Shown here piece by piece: positions 16,840 through 25,575 of a DNA stretch of 64,000 nt (its first letter is position 1; each line of letters opens with the position of its first letter). The notes beneath the pieces are model-generated. The model was given only the letters and a program-made list of their open reading frames with translations, was not told the DNA's origin and did not search any database. The stretch lies in contig JAIEMN010000010.1 of NCBI GenBank assembly GCA_019752115.1, positions 1 through 64,000 of the forward strand, written 5' to 3'. Source of the DNA: Gemmatimonadaceae bacterium. Lineage in GTDB: Bacteria; Gemmatimonadota; Gemmatimonadetes; Gemmatimonadales; Gemmatimonadaceae. Both the position numbers and the translations under genes were made by a program.

Positions 16840-18246
16840 ATGACTGCGTCGCCCTCGCCCATTCTGCTCAACCCCGCCGATCCGCGCCCGGTGCACTTCG
16901 TGGGCATCGCCGGCGCGGGGATGAGCGCGCTCGCCGAACTGCTGGCGCGTCGCGGCGTCGCCATTCAGGGGACCGACGCGAATCCGACCGGCGCCCCCGA
17001 TCTCGCGCGCTACGGCATCACGGTCTCGGCGCACGATGCCAGCATGGTCGCGCAGGCGCGGGCTCTGGTGTATTCGTCGGCGATTCCCGCCACGCATCCG
17101 GAGATGGTGGCGGCGCGCGCACTCGGTATCCCGGTGGTGCGCCGCGCCGAAGCGCTGGCCGAAGCGGTGAGCGGCGGGTCGCTGGTCGGCATCGCCGGCA
17201 CGCATGGCAAGACCACCACCACGGTGATGACTACCGAAGCGCTCGCGGCCGCCGGACGTGATCCGACGGGCGTGGTGGGCGGGCGCGTCGGGCTGTGGGG
17301 CGGCAACCTGCGGCTGGGGGGCACGACGTACGTCGTCGAAGCCGACGAGTACGACCGCTCGTTTCTGGCGCTGACGCCGGAAGTCGCCGTGGTCCTCAAT
17401 GTCGAGGCCGATCACCTCGACATTTATCGCGACCTCGACGACATCACGCGCACCTTCGAACAGTATCTGCAACCGGCACGCACGCTGGTGCGCTGCGCCG
17501 ACGACGCCGGCGCCATGCATCTGCGCGTGGCGGCGAGTCGCGAGGTGATCGCCTACAGCGCCACCACGCCGGGGCAGGCGCCAAGTGCCGGCGCCGCCGA
17601 TGCGCGCCTCGTGGCCGATGCGCTCGTGCTCGATCCCAGTGGCTCGCGCTTCGTGGTGCGCTTCGATGGCGACGCCCTCGGCGAGGTGCAACTCGCCGTG
17701 CCCGGCGTTCACAACGTCCGCAACGCGCTGGCGGCGATCGGCGTGGGGCTCGCCTTCGGGCTCACTGTGCCGGCGATGGCGCCGGGATTGGCGGCGTTTC
17801 GCGGCGTCGAACGTCGCTTTCAGCGACTGGGGCACGCGCGCGAGATCGAGGTGGTGGATGACTATGCCCATCATCCCACCGAAGTGCAGGCCACGATTGC
17901 CGCCGCCCGTCATGCGTTCCCGGGGCGTCGCCTCGTGCTCGTGTTTCAGCCGCATCTCTACTCCCGCACGCGCGATCTGCAGGCGGAGTTCGCCGACGCG
18001 CTCGGCTCGGCGGATGTCCTGCTCCTCTGCGACATCTACGGCGCCCGTGAGGCGCCGGAGCCTGGCGTGACCGCCGATCTCATTGGCGATCGGATCACCA
18101 CCGGTGCGCTGGCGTGGCGAGGCCCGCGGAGTGCTGCGGCCGCCCACCTCGCCTCGATCGTACAGCCCGGTGATGTCGTGCTCACGATGGGCGCTGGTGA
18201 CATCACCAAGACGGGCCCCGAGCTGTTGGAGCGGCTCCGCGCGTGA
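16840..18246 (+). CDS. murC: UDP-MurNAc:L-alanine ligase MurC
   Basis: First amino-acid ligase of the stem peptide. From ATG 16840, 1 bp after the murG stop, it has 468 residues. It shows GIAGAGMSALAE (nucleotide-sugar loop), the P-loop GTHGKTTTTVM, VEADEYDRSFL, NVEADHLDIY and DDYAHHPTEVQ. The murB and ddl genes that often follow are not here. Confidence 0.97.
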   Translation: MTASPSPILLNPADPRPVHFVGIAGAGMSALAELLARRGVAIQGTDANPTGAPDLARYGITVSAHDASMVAQARALVYSSAIPATHPEMVAARALGIPVVRRAEALAEAVSGGSLVGIAGTHGKTTTTVMTTEALAAAGRDPTGVVGGRVGLWGGNLRLGGTTYVVEADEYDRSFLALTPEVAVVLNVEADHLDIYRDLDDITRTFEQYLQPARTLVRCADDAGAMHLRVAASREVIAYSATTPGQAPSAGAADARLVADALVLDPSGSRFVVRFDGDALGEVQLAVPGVHNVRNALAAIGVGLAFGLTVPAMAPGLAAFRGVERRFQRLGHAREIEVVDDYAHHPTEVQATIAAARHAFPGRRLVLVFQPHLYSRTRDLQAEFADALGSADVLLLCDIYGAREAPEPGVTADLIGDRITTGALAWRGPRSAAAAHLASIVQPGDVVLTMGAGDITKTGPELLERLRA

Positions 18247-18281
18247 GGCACCCCCTGATGCGTGCGCGCCGGGTGGTGTAG

Positions 18282-19043
18282 ATGGCCACCGGCGTGATCG
18301 ACGCCCGCTCGCCCGAGGAGGCCACCGTGACGGTCCCGCGTGAACCGCGGGAGCGGCCGCGGTGGCTCCGGCTCGTGCGCCTCTCGGCCGCCGTCGTGGC
18401 CGTGGTGGCGGTAGCCACCTCGCCCTGGTGGGGGCCGCGGGCGCTGTCGCGACTTGATTACTTCCACGTCCGGCGGGTGGAGTTCTTTGGCGTGCGCTAC
18501 GCCAAAACCTCCGAGCTGCTCGCCTTGCTCCACGTGGACACCCTGCAGTCGGTCTGGCAGCCCCTGGAGCCGCTGGCGCAGCGACTGCAGGCGCACCCGC
18601 TGGTGCGCACGGTCGAGGTGGACCGCGAACTGCCCGGGCGGCTGTCGGTGCACGTGGTGGAGCGGGAGCCGGCGGCATTGGTGCCGGGTGACGGGCGGCT
18701 GCAGCCCGCGGACGCCGCCGGCCATCTGTTGCCGATCGATCCGGTCCGGGTGCCCCTCGATCTGCCGCTGGCGGCCCAGTCCGACAGTGCGCTGCTGGCG
18801 GTGCTCGATGCCCTCCGGCAGTCGGCCCCGGAGCTGTACGGGCGGATCGTGCAGGCGGAGCGCGTGGGCAAGGAGGAGCTCCGCTTCCGCCTTGGCACCC
18901 TGATCGTCCGGACGACCCCCGACGTGACCGTGGCCCGCTTCAAGGACATATTACCCGTGGAAGCCGACCTCACGCGGAATGCGTTGCGCGTGGTCGAGCT
19001 CGATCTGCGCTTCCGTGACCAGGTGATCGCCCGCCAGCCATGA
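18282..19043 (+). CDS. ftsQ: FtsQ/DivIB-type divisome protein
   Basis: Bitopic membrane protein of 253 residues. It has a charged cytoplasmic N-terminus (PREPRERPRW), a single transmembrane helix (about 31-47), then a POTRA-like domain (about 60-130: FHVRRVEFFGVRYAKTSELL, PLVRTVEVDRELPGRLSVHV) and an FtsQ-type beta domain. Identity is supported by architecture and its place between murC and ftsA. FtsQ links the cytoplasmic and periplasmic parts of the divisome. The ATG directly follows an in-frame TAG that ends a 7-codon mini-frame (18258-18281). The stop overlaps ftsA (ATGA). Confidence 0.88.
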   Translation: MATGVIDARSPEEATVTVPREPRERPRWLRLVRLSAAVVAVVAVATSPWWGPRALSRLDYFHVRRVEFFGVRYAKTSELLALLHVDTLQSVWQPLEPLAQRLQAHPLVRTVEVDRELPGRLSVHVVEREPAALVPGDGRLQPADAAGHLLPIDPVRVPLDLPLAAQSDSALLAVLDALRQSAPELYGRIVQAERVGKEELRFRLGTLIVRTTPDVTVARFKDILPVEADLTRNALRVVELDLRFRDQVIARQP

Positions 19044-20293
19044 GTTCCGAACCCATCGTCGCCGCCCTCGACATTGGCACCGCCCACACGACGGCCCTCG
19101 TGGCCACCGTGCACGGCGATCTGCCGCGCGCCCCGCGCGTGAAGGTGCTCGGGGTGGGGCAGAGCCGGACCATGGGGCTCCGCCGGGGCACCGTGTCGGA
19201 TATCGAGGAGGCTACGCGCTCCATCCGCGCCGCCGTCGAAGAAGCGGTGCGCAATGCGGGCGTGCAGCCCGACGGGCTCTACGTGGGCATCGCCGGCGAG
19301 CACGTGCGCGCGGTGAACGAGCGCGGCGTCGTGGCCATCAGCGGCGATGAAATCACGCGCGCCGATGTGGACCGGGTGAACGAGGTGTCGCGCGCCATGA
19401 CCATTCCGCAGGATCGCGAGCTGCTGCATGCGATTCCGCAGGAATACACGGTGGACAAGGCCGACGGCATCCGCGATCCCGTCGGCATGATCGGCACGCG
19501 TCTCGAGACGGAGATGTATCTCGTCACGATCGGCAGCGCGCCGGCGATGAATCTGCGCAAGGCCATCGAGCGCGCGGGCTATCGCACGCGGGAGCTCGTG
19601 CTCGAGCCGCTCGCCAGTGCGCTGGCCGTGCTCTCCGAAGAAGAGAAGGAACTGGGCGTCGTGCTCCTTGAACTCGGCGCCGGCACCACCGATCTCGCGG
19701 TGTTCCATGAGGGGAAGATCCGCCATCTCGGTTCGTTCCCGTACGGCGGGCACACGGTCACGAGCGATCTCGTGCAGGGGTTGGGCATCACGCAGCATGA
19801 TGCCGAACTGCTCAAGGAAGCGTATGGCTGTGCCTACGAGCCGCTCGTCGATCCGTCGCAGGTCATCGCCATGCCGCCCTCGGGCAATCACGGCGAGCGC
19901 CATCTGTCGCGTGAGCTGATGACGCACATCATCCATCAGCGCATGGATGAGATCTTCGACAAGGTGCAGCGCAACGTGCATCAGGCGGGCTTCACGGGCC
20001 GCCTCAATGCCGGTATCGTGCTCACCGGCGGCGGCGCGCAACTCGAAGGCATCACCGAACTCGCGCAGGACGTCTTCAGCATGGGTGTGCGCGTCGGCGT
20101 GCCGGGCGAAAAGCTCGATGGGCTGGTGGAGCAGGTCGCGAGCCCGTCGCATGCCACGGTGGCCGGACTCGCCCTGTACGGCGCGCATCGCGTGGCGCTG
20201 GGGGGCGTGGTGGCCCGCAAGACGACGCGCAGCGGTGCCGGCGTGGATAAGCTCGCGGGCCGCGTGAAGACCTGGCTGCAGGATTTCTTCTGA
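19040..20293 (+). CDS. ftsA: Cell-division actin-like ATPase FtsA
   Basis: Cytoplasmic actin-fold protein that tethers FtsZ to the membrane. Seen: phosphate-1 loop ALDIGTAHTTALVA, SHS2/1C region, the second ATP loop LLELGAGTTDLAVF, the adenosine motif VLTGGGAQLEGI and a C-terminal amphipathic segment (RVKTWLQDFF) expected to bind the membrane. It has 417 residues. It is last in the forward dcw run: 23 bp downstream an opposite-strand response-regulator gene ends, and ftsZ comes only 6.3 kb later. Confidence 0.96.
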   Translation: MSSEPIVAALDIGTAHTTALVATVHGDLPRAPRVKVLGVGQSRTMGLRRGTVSDIEEATRSIRAAVEEAVRNAGVQPDGLYVGIAGEHVRAVNERGVVAISGDEITRADVDRVNEVSRAMTIPQDRELLHAIPQEYTVDKADGIRDPVGMIGTRLETEMYLVTIGSAPAMNLRKAIERAGYRTRELVLEPLASALAVLSEEEKELGVVLLELGAGTTDLAVFHEGKIRHLGSFPYGGHTVTSDLVQGLGITQHDAELLKEAYGCAYEPLVDPSQVIAMPPSGNHGERHLSRELMTHIIHQRMDEIFDKVQRNVHQAGFTGRLNAGIVLTGGGAQLEGITELAQDVFSMGVRVGVPGEKLDGLVEQVASPSHATVAGLALYGAHRVALGGVVARKTTRSGAGVDKLAGRVKTWLQDFF

Positions 20294-20316
20294 GTCCCGC
20301 GTAGTTCCCGCCCGTC

Positions 20317-21018
20317 TCACCGCACCAGCCGATACCCCGTCTTCCGCACCGTCAGCAGGTGTCGTGGCTCCGCCGGATCCGCTTCGAGTTTGCGCCGCAG
20401 CTCCGCCATGTGCGTATCCACCGTGCGACTCACCACCGACTCGTCGTATCCCCACACCTCGCGGAGCAGGACGTCGCGGGTGACCACCTGACCCACGCGG
20501 CGCAGGAGGGCGGCGAGGAGATCGAACTCCTTGGGACGCAGCGGTACGTCGGCACCGGCGCGCTGCACGGTGCGGAGGGTGAGATCGATCGTGACATCGC
20601 CCAGCTGGTCCACCACGGCGGGCGGCGCCGAGCGGCGGCGACGCAGCAGTGCCTCGACGCGCGCCAGAAACTCGAGCAGCCCGAACGGCTTCGTCACGTA
20701 ATCGTCGGCGCCGTCGCGCAGTCCGCGGACCTTGTCGGCCTCATCCCCCCGCGCGGTGAGAATCAGGACCGGCGCCTCGACGCCCCGCGCGCGCAACGTG
20801 CGGAGTACGGTGAGACCATCCATGCCGGGCAGCATCAGGTCGAGCACGATGCAATCCGGATGCTCGGTAGCCGCCAGTCGCAAGCCGTCTTCACCGGTCG
20901 GCGCCACCAGCACGCGATGCCCCTCGAACTCGAGATTGCTGCGCACACCGGCGGCGAGGAGGGCATTGTCCTCGATCACCAGCACCGTGGCCGTAGTGGG
21001 GAGCGCCATCGTCGTCAC
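20317..21018 (-). CDS. OmpR/PhoB-family response regulator
   Basis: DNA-binding response regulator of 233 residues. The receiver domain shows E16/D17 and phospho-acceptor D60 (VLDLMLPGMDGL); the C-terminal winged helix ends in TVRKTGYRLVR. The GTG at 21018 overlaps the upstream histidine-kinase stop (GTGA), the same coupling style as elsewhere, so it is preferred to ATG 21009. The upstream extension of the frame is non-coding on this strand. Target genes are unknown; a role in envelope or division control is only suggested by position beside ftsA. Confidence 0.93.
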   Translation of the reverse strand: MTTMALPTTATVLVIEDNALLAAGVRSNLEFEGHRVLVAPTGEDGLRLAATEHPDCIVLDLMLPGMDGLTVLRTLRARGVEAPVLILTARGDEADKVRGLRDGADDYVTKPFGLLEFLARVEALLRRRRSAPPAVVDQLGDVTIDLTLRTVQRAGADVPLRPKEFDLLAALLRRVGQVVTRDVLLREVWGYDESVVSRTVDTHMAELRRKLEADPAEPRHLLTVRKTGYRLVR

Positions 21019-22268
21019 GAGGCCCCCTGCGCGGCGAGCGTGCTGGCCATGGGCAGCTCCACGACGAAGCGCGCGCCGCGCCCATCCCGCGCGACCGGTT
21101 CGCACGACACGCGCCCGCCCATCGCTTCGGTCAACGACCGCACGATCATCAGCCCCAGTCCGGCGCCTGTCGCTTCGCCTGCGCGACGCCCCTGGGTGAA
21201 TGGCTGCCAAATGCGCCCCTGATCACCGGGCGCGATCCCCGGGCCTTCGTCTTCCACCGAGAGGCGGACATGCGCCGCGCGCGTCTCGACGCGGGCGGTA
21301 ATGCGCTGCGCGCGTGGGCCATGTTTGACCGCGTTGTCGAGCAGGTTGAGGAGCACCTGCCGCACCGCGTCCGCATCGGCCAGCGCCACGGCGGCAACGG
21401 GCGCATGCACCGCAATCGCCACGTCGCTCGACTCGGCGAGCGGCGCGAACTGCCTGGCCGTGTCCTGCACCAACGTGTCTACGGCGACCGGCTCCTGTCG
21501 CAGCGCCGGCGGGCCCTGCTCGAGGCGCGTGAAGCGCAGCACGTTGTCCACCAGGCGCATCAGGCGCCGCGCTTCCTGCACGATGGCGCCCAGCGCGAGG
21601 GTGCGGTCGGCATCGCTCCGCGTGCGTCCGAGCTGCAGCGTTTCGGCAAAAAGCAGGATCTGGGCCAGCGGCGTGCGCAGCTCGTGCGACACCGCACTCG
21701 CAAAGGTGGAGCGCACGGAGCTCGCGACATGCTCGCGCCGCAAGCGCACGAGCAGCGCACCGCCAATGGTCGTGGTGATCGCGAGCAGCGCCACGACGAG
21801 CGCCATAAGAACCTGCGGGCCGACCGGCGCAAGCGCCACGCCGCCACGCTCCACCGCGCGGTTCACCACGAGCGTGCGGGAGACGCCCTGCACCTGCACG
21901 GGGCGGGTCACGAGGGCACCGGCAATGGCTTGGGTGATGACGGAGGCATCCACGATCCCCGTCGTGGTGGCAGCCGTGGGCATCGAATCCATCGCGACGT
22001 GCAGCCCCGTGCTGTCCGCGAGCGCCCGCAGATCGGGGCGCGAGGCCAGCGCGCCGGCCAGGGTGCCCCCCGACGTGACCAGCGGCGCGAGTTCGGCGAC
22101 CACCACGCGCGCGGCCGCGCGCTGAAGTTGCATCGTCGCCTGTTGCTGCAGGCGCGCCAGCCCGAAACAGGCGAGCACCAGCCACAGGAGCAGGCCAACG
22201 GTGAGCGAGACCAGCACCGTGAAATCCGTGCCGGCCGAGCGGAACGCGCGGGAAGCGGGGACGAGCAT
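21015..22268 (-). CDS. Sensor histidine kinase
   Basis: Partner kinase of the downstream response regulator, 417 residues from ATG 22268, which has GGAG 6 bp upstream. Two membrane helices (about 14-38 and 160-180) flank a periplasmic sensor region of about 120 residues with no recognised fold. No clear HAMP is seen. HisKA has the phospho-accepting His in AVSHELRTPLAQ. The HATPase domain has the N box NLLDNAVKHGP and the G boxes VEDEGPGIAPGD and GAGLGLMIV. A TTG start at 22316 would add 16 residues and is less likely. The signal sensed cannot be read from the sequence. Confidence 0.92.
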   Translation of the reverse strand: MLVPASRAFRSAGTDFTVLVSLTVGLLLWLVLACFGLARLQQQATMQLQRAAARVVVAELAPLVTSGGTLAGALASRPDLRALADSTGLHVAMDSMPTAATTTGIVDASVITQAIAGALVTRPVQVQGVSRTLVVNRAVERGGVALAPVGPQVLMALVVALLAITTTIGGALLVRLRREHVASSVRSTFASAVSHELRTPLAQILLFAETLQLGRTRSDADRTLALGAIVQEARRLMRLVDNVLRFTRLEQGPPALRQEPVAVDTLVQDTARQFAPLAESSDVAIAVHAPVAAVALADADAVRQVLLNLLDNAVKHGPRAQRITARVETRAAHVRLSVEDEGPGIAPGDQGRIWQPFTQGRRAGEATGAGLGLMIVRSLTEAMGGRVSCEPVARDGRGARFVVELPMASTLAAQGAS

Positions 22269-22487
22269 CAGCAACTCCGGGCCAGAGGCGGGGCGCCCGA
22301 CGCGCCCTCTGGTCAAGAATGCAGCGCCGGGCCGCCCCCGGAAGTGCGAATTGTCCGAATTCCGTCAGAACGAACTGAGGCGTCCCCTTGCCGAACGGCA
22401 CTCCCGCCTGCTGCGTACTCTCAGGGTTCCCCCGCGTGGCGTGCGACTCGGCGCGCTGCGCTCCCATTCGCCCCTTGGAGCATTTCC

Positions 22488-25358
22488 GTGACCCTTGCCG
22501 GCAGCTTGCGGCGGACCGCGATCGGCGCCCTCGCCCTCGCCCCGTTGACCGTCTCGGCCCAGCAGCTTTCGCTGGATACCCGCGATCCCAACCAGAAGCA
22601 GGACTCCACCTACTTCAAGAGCTACCAGGAGTGGCTCGCGAATCCGAAGCACGGGAGCCCGCTGGTGGATCACCTGCCGCTGGCGGACGGGATTCCGACG
22701 CCGCGGGACGTGCTGGGCTATCACATCGGTGCGCCGCGCAAGCTCACCTACTACGCCGATCAGCTGAAGTACTACCGGGCGCTCGAGAAGGCGGCGCCCA
22801 AGCGCGTGAAGGTCGAGACCATCGGCAAGTCCGATGAGGGGCGTGAGCTGGTCGTGGTGTGGATCTCGAGCGAGGCCAACATGGCCAAGCTCGACCAGAA
22901 CCGGAAAAACCTGGCGAAGATCGCCGATCCGCGCGGGATGACCGACGCGCAGGTCAAGACGCTGCTCGCGCAGACCAAGCCGCACTATCACCTCATGGGT
23001 GGGCTGCACAGCGGCGAGACCGGGCCGTCGGAAACGCTGATGGAGCTGGCGTACCGTCTCGTCGTCGAAAGCTCGCCCATTCTGAATCAGGTGCGTGACC
23101 AGCTCTACGTCTCCATCACTCCGGCGGCCGATGCCGACGGACGTGACCGGAACGTGGACTGGTTCTTCCGTGGCCTCGAGGCAGCGCCGGCGGCTGGCAC
23201 GCCGGGCGGCGGTGGCTTCGGCGGCGGTGGCGTGCCGTACTGGGGCAAGTACGTGTACCACGACAACAATCGCGACATCAACATCAAGCTCCAGCAGATG
23301 CGCGCGATCATCGATTGGTATTTCACGGCGTATCCGCCAATCATGCACGACCTGCATGAGGCGCAGCCGCTCATGTACACGTACACGGGTGGCCCGCCGC
23401 AGAACCCGAATCTGGATCCGATCCTCTTTGCCGAGCTCCCCTGGTTTGGCAACTGGGAACTCGCGCAGATGACGAAGTGGGGCATGCCGGGCGTCTACAC
23501 GCACGCCTTCATGGACGGCTGGTCGCCTGGCTACCTCGGCTCGGTCGCCTACAATCACAACGGGCTCATGAAGATGTACGAGACCCAGAGTGGTCGTGAC
23601 CTCGACAGCGCGGCCATGGCAGCGGCGCGGCGCGGTGAAGCCCCGAGCGCCGGTGGCCCCGGCGGTGGTGGTGGCTTTGGCGGCGGGCGTGGTGGCGCTG
23701 TGCCGACCGGCCGCGGCGGCGCGCAGGACCGCGAGTGGTACCGTGGCAATCCGATCGGCTTCAACGACATGGCCACGTTTACCCGACGCTCGAACGCGAA
23801 CTACATGCAGAGTGGCGTGATCTCCGCCTTGCAGCTGGCGAGCATGTTCCCGCAGACCGTGCTCGAGAACTTCTACATCAAGACGAAGAACAGCATCGAG
23901 GAAGGGAAGACCAAGGCGCCGTACGGCTTCGTCATCCCGGTGCAGAAGGACATGACGCGCGTCGCCGAATTCGTAAACCTGCTGCGCGTGCAGCGCATCG
24001 AGATCGGGCAGGCGACGGCGCCGGTGAAGGTCGGCAACACCACCTATCCGGCCGGCTCGTACGTCATCAAGCGCGACCAGCCGTACGGCCGCTTGGCGAA
24101 GAATCTGATCGAGCGGCAGCAGTATCCCGATGCGCGCCTCAACACGTACGACGACAGTGGCTGGTCGATGGGCCTCGCCATGAACGTCGATGTGGTGGAG
24201 GTCGCCGACAAGAGCATCCTGGCGGCGCCCACCACGCCCGTCGACAAGATCGTCCTCAAGGGCACGGTGAAGGGCACGAGTGGCAACACCATCGCCGTGG
24301 CGCATCTTGGCTCCAACAACATGGTCGCCTTCCGCTATCTGCTGAAGAGCATTCCCATGAAGGTCGCCGAGAAGAGCTTTGCCGCGGGCGACACGACGTA
24401 TCCCGCCGGGTCATTCCTCATCGAGGCCAAGCACGCCACGGTGGTTCGCAAGCTGGTCGATTCGCTCGGCCTCACGGCGACCTATCTGGCCAGCGCCCCC
24501 ACCGTGGCCACGCACGACGCCGACGTGCCGCGTGTGGCGATCTACTCGCAGTGGAGCGGGACGCAGAACCTGGGCTGGTACCGCCTGACCTTCGACGAGT
24601 TCAAGATCCCGTACGACCTGATCTACAAGGAACGCGTTGTGCTGGGGAACCTGAAGAAGGACTACGACGTGATCCTCGTGGCCGAGCAGCCGCTCGGGAA
24701 GACGCAGGTCATGCAGGCCCCTGCGTCGCGCGCCGTGCCGTACGTGAAGAGCGACAAGTACAAGTTCCTCGGCATGTACGGAGAATCGAAGGACATCACC
24801 GGCGGCTTCGGTCAGCCGGGCGTCGATGCGTTCGCAAGCTTCCTCGAAGCCGGTGGCACGTTGATCGCCGTGGGCGAAAGCGCGCGGTTGCCGATTGAAT
24901 TCGGCTGGGCGCGCACGGTCGATAAGACGAACGTCCCCGGGCTCACGGCGCAGCGGCCGCTGGTGGATGCGGAGATCACGCGCCCCGAACACCCGGTCTT
25001 CTACGGCTTCGGCAAGACCGTGATTCCCGTGAAGTACGTCGGCGGCACACCGTTCAAGGTCGGCATCGCCGACGAAGGCAACGTGCTCGCCAAGTACGTC
25101 GGTGGCGACAAGAGCGTGCTGTCAGGGCTCATGACCGGCGCCGACTCGCTGCGCAATCGGCCCTTCGCGGTGGACATCCCCAGCGCCGTGAAGGGGAAGG
25201 GGCGCGTGATCATGTTCGCCAACAACCCGATCTATCGGTGGCAGAACCACGGCGAGTTCAACATGATCTTCAACAGCATCATCAACTGGAACGACGCGGG
25301 GGCGGCCAAGGAAGAGAAGCCGGCCGTCACGAACACGCAGGTGCCGCGCGGGCGGTAG
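22488..25358 (+). CDS. Secreted M14-family zinc carboxypeptidase-like protein
   Basis: A large (956-residue) exported peptidase. GTG 22488 has GGAG 7 bp upstream and begins a clean signal peptide (cleavage near TVSAQQ); the frame is open far upstream, but that part is antisense to the kinase. The M14 domain (about 85-480) shows the zinc pair H174/E177 in GGLHSGETG, the RD pair in NNRDINIK and a third His in MHDLHEA (H287 or H290). Two glycine-rich inserts (about 239-248 and 370-395) interrupt it. The C-terminal half (about 500-950) includes a region resembling glutamine-amidotransferase-like folds seen in related secreted M14 proteins. Probably periplasmic or extracellular; substrate unknown. 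It is transcribed alone and ends in a terminator. Confidence 0.9.
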   Translation: MTLAGSLRRTAIGALALAPLTVSAQQLSLDTRDPNQKQDSTYFKSYQEWLANPKHGSPLVDHLPLADGIPTPRDVLGYHIGAPRKLTYYADQLKYYRALEKAAPKRVKVETIGKSDEGRELVVVWISSEANMAKLDQNRKNLAKIADPRGMTDAQVKTLLAQTKPHYHLMGGLHSGETGPSETLMELAYRLVVESSPILNQVRDQLYVSITPAADADGRDRNVDWFFRGLEAAPAAGTPGGGGFGGGGVPYWGKYVYHDNNRDINIKLQQMRAIIDWYFTAYPPIMHDLHEAQPLMYTYTGGPPQNPNLDPILFAELPWFGNWELAQMTKWGMPGVYTHAFMDGWSPGYLGSVAYNHNGLMKMYETQSGRDLDSAAMAAARRGEAPSAGGPGGGGGFGGGRGGAVPTGRGGAQDREWYRGNPIGFNDMATFTRRSNANYMQSGVISALQLASMFPQTVLENFYIKTKNSIEEGKTKAPYGFVIPVQKDMTRVAEFVNLLRVQRIEIGQATAPVKVGNTTYPAGSYVIKRDQPYGRLAKNLIERQQYPDARLNTYDDSGWSMGLAMNVDVVEVADKSILAAPTTPVDKIVLKGTVKGTSGNTIAVAHLGSNNMVAFRYLLKSIPMKVAEKSFAAGDTTYPAGSFLIEAKHATVVRKLVDSLGLTATYLASAPTVATHDADVPRVAIYSQWSGTQNLGWYRLTFDEFKIPYDLIYKERVVLGNLKKDYDVILVAEQPLGKTQVMQAPASRAVPYVKSDKYKFLGMYGESKDITGGFGQPGVDAFASFLEAGGTLIAVGESARLPIEFGWARTVDKTNVPGLTAQRPLVDAEITRPEHPVFYGFGKTVIPVKYVGGTPFKVGIADEGNVLAKYVGGDKSVLSGLMTGADSLRNRPFAVDIPSAVKGKGRVIMFANNPIYRWQNHGEFNMIFNSIINWNDAGAAKEEKPAVTNTQVPRGR

Positions 25359-25382
25359 TGCGCGGGGCATGGCCAACGATGC

Positions 25383-25414
25383 AAACGGGCGCCTCCAAAG
25401 GGCGCCCGTTTTGT
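25383..25414 (+). terminator. Rho-independent terminator
   Basis: 11-bp stem AAACGGGCGCC (25383-25393) with GGCGCCCGTTT (25401-25411) and a 7-nt loop, followed by TGTC; the stem's own TTT supplies part of the U-tract. It ends the M14 peptidase transcript. Confidence 0.85.
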
Positions 25415-25488
25415 CGTCGGCAGCGATGACCATAAAAAAGTGCCACGCCCTTCACCACGCTCCGTCCCCAGGTCATGCACCGCCCTCT

Positions 25489-25575
25489 GGGATGCCTAGG
25501 ATGACTGGGATGCCTGGTGACCTGCAGTTCTCTCACGCCTCACCGCTCACCTCTCACGATCTCACATCTCACGCC
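25489..25575. repeat. Degenerate short-repeat tract at a convergent junction
   Basis: An imperfect direct repeat (TGGGATGCCTAGGATGAC followed by TGGGATGCCTGGTGAC, about 25488-25521) runs into a string of TCTCAC/CTCACG units (about 25530-25572). The tract reaches the 3' end of the ceramidase gene, covering its stop and last codons. It lies between two genes that point at each other and has no coding look. Confidence 0.55.

Noticed and set aside
16534-18678. A 700-codon minus-strand frame opposite murG-murC-ftsQ
   Set aside because: Antisense shadow; murC, murG and ftsQ motifs are unmistakable on the plus strand.
21270-22487. Upstream in-frame extension of the M14 peptidase by about 400 codons
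   Set aside because: The region is antisense to the histidine kinase, and the GTG at 22488 has a ribosome site and begins a signal peptide.
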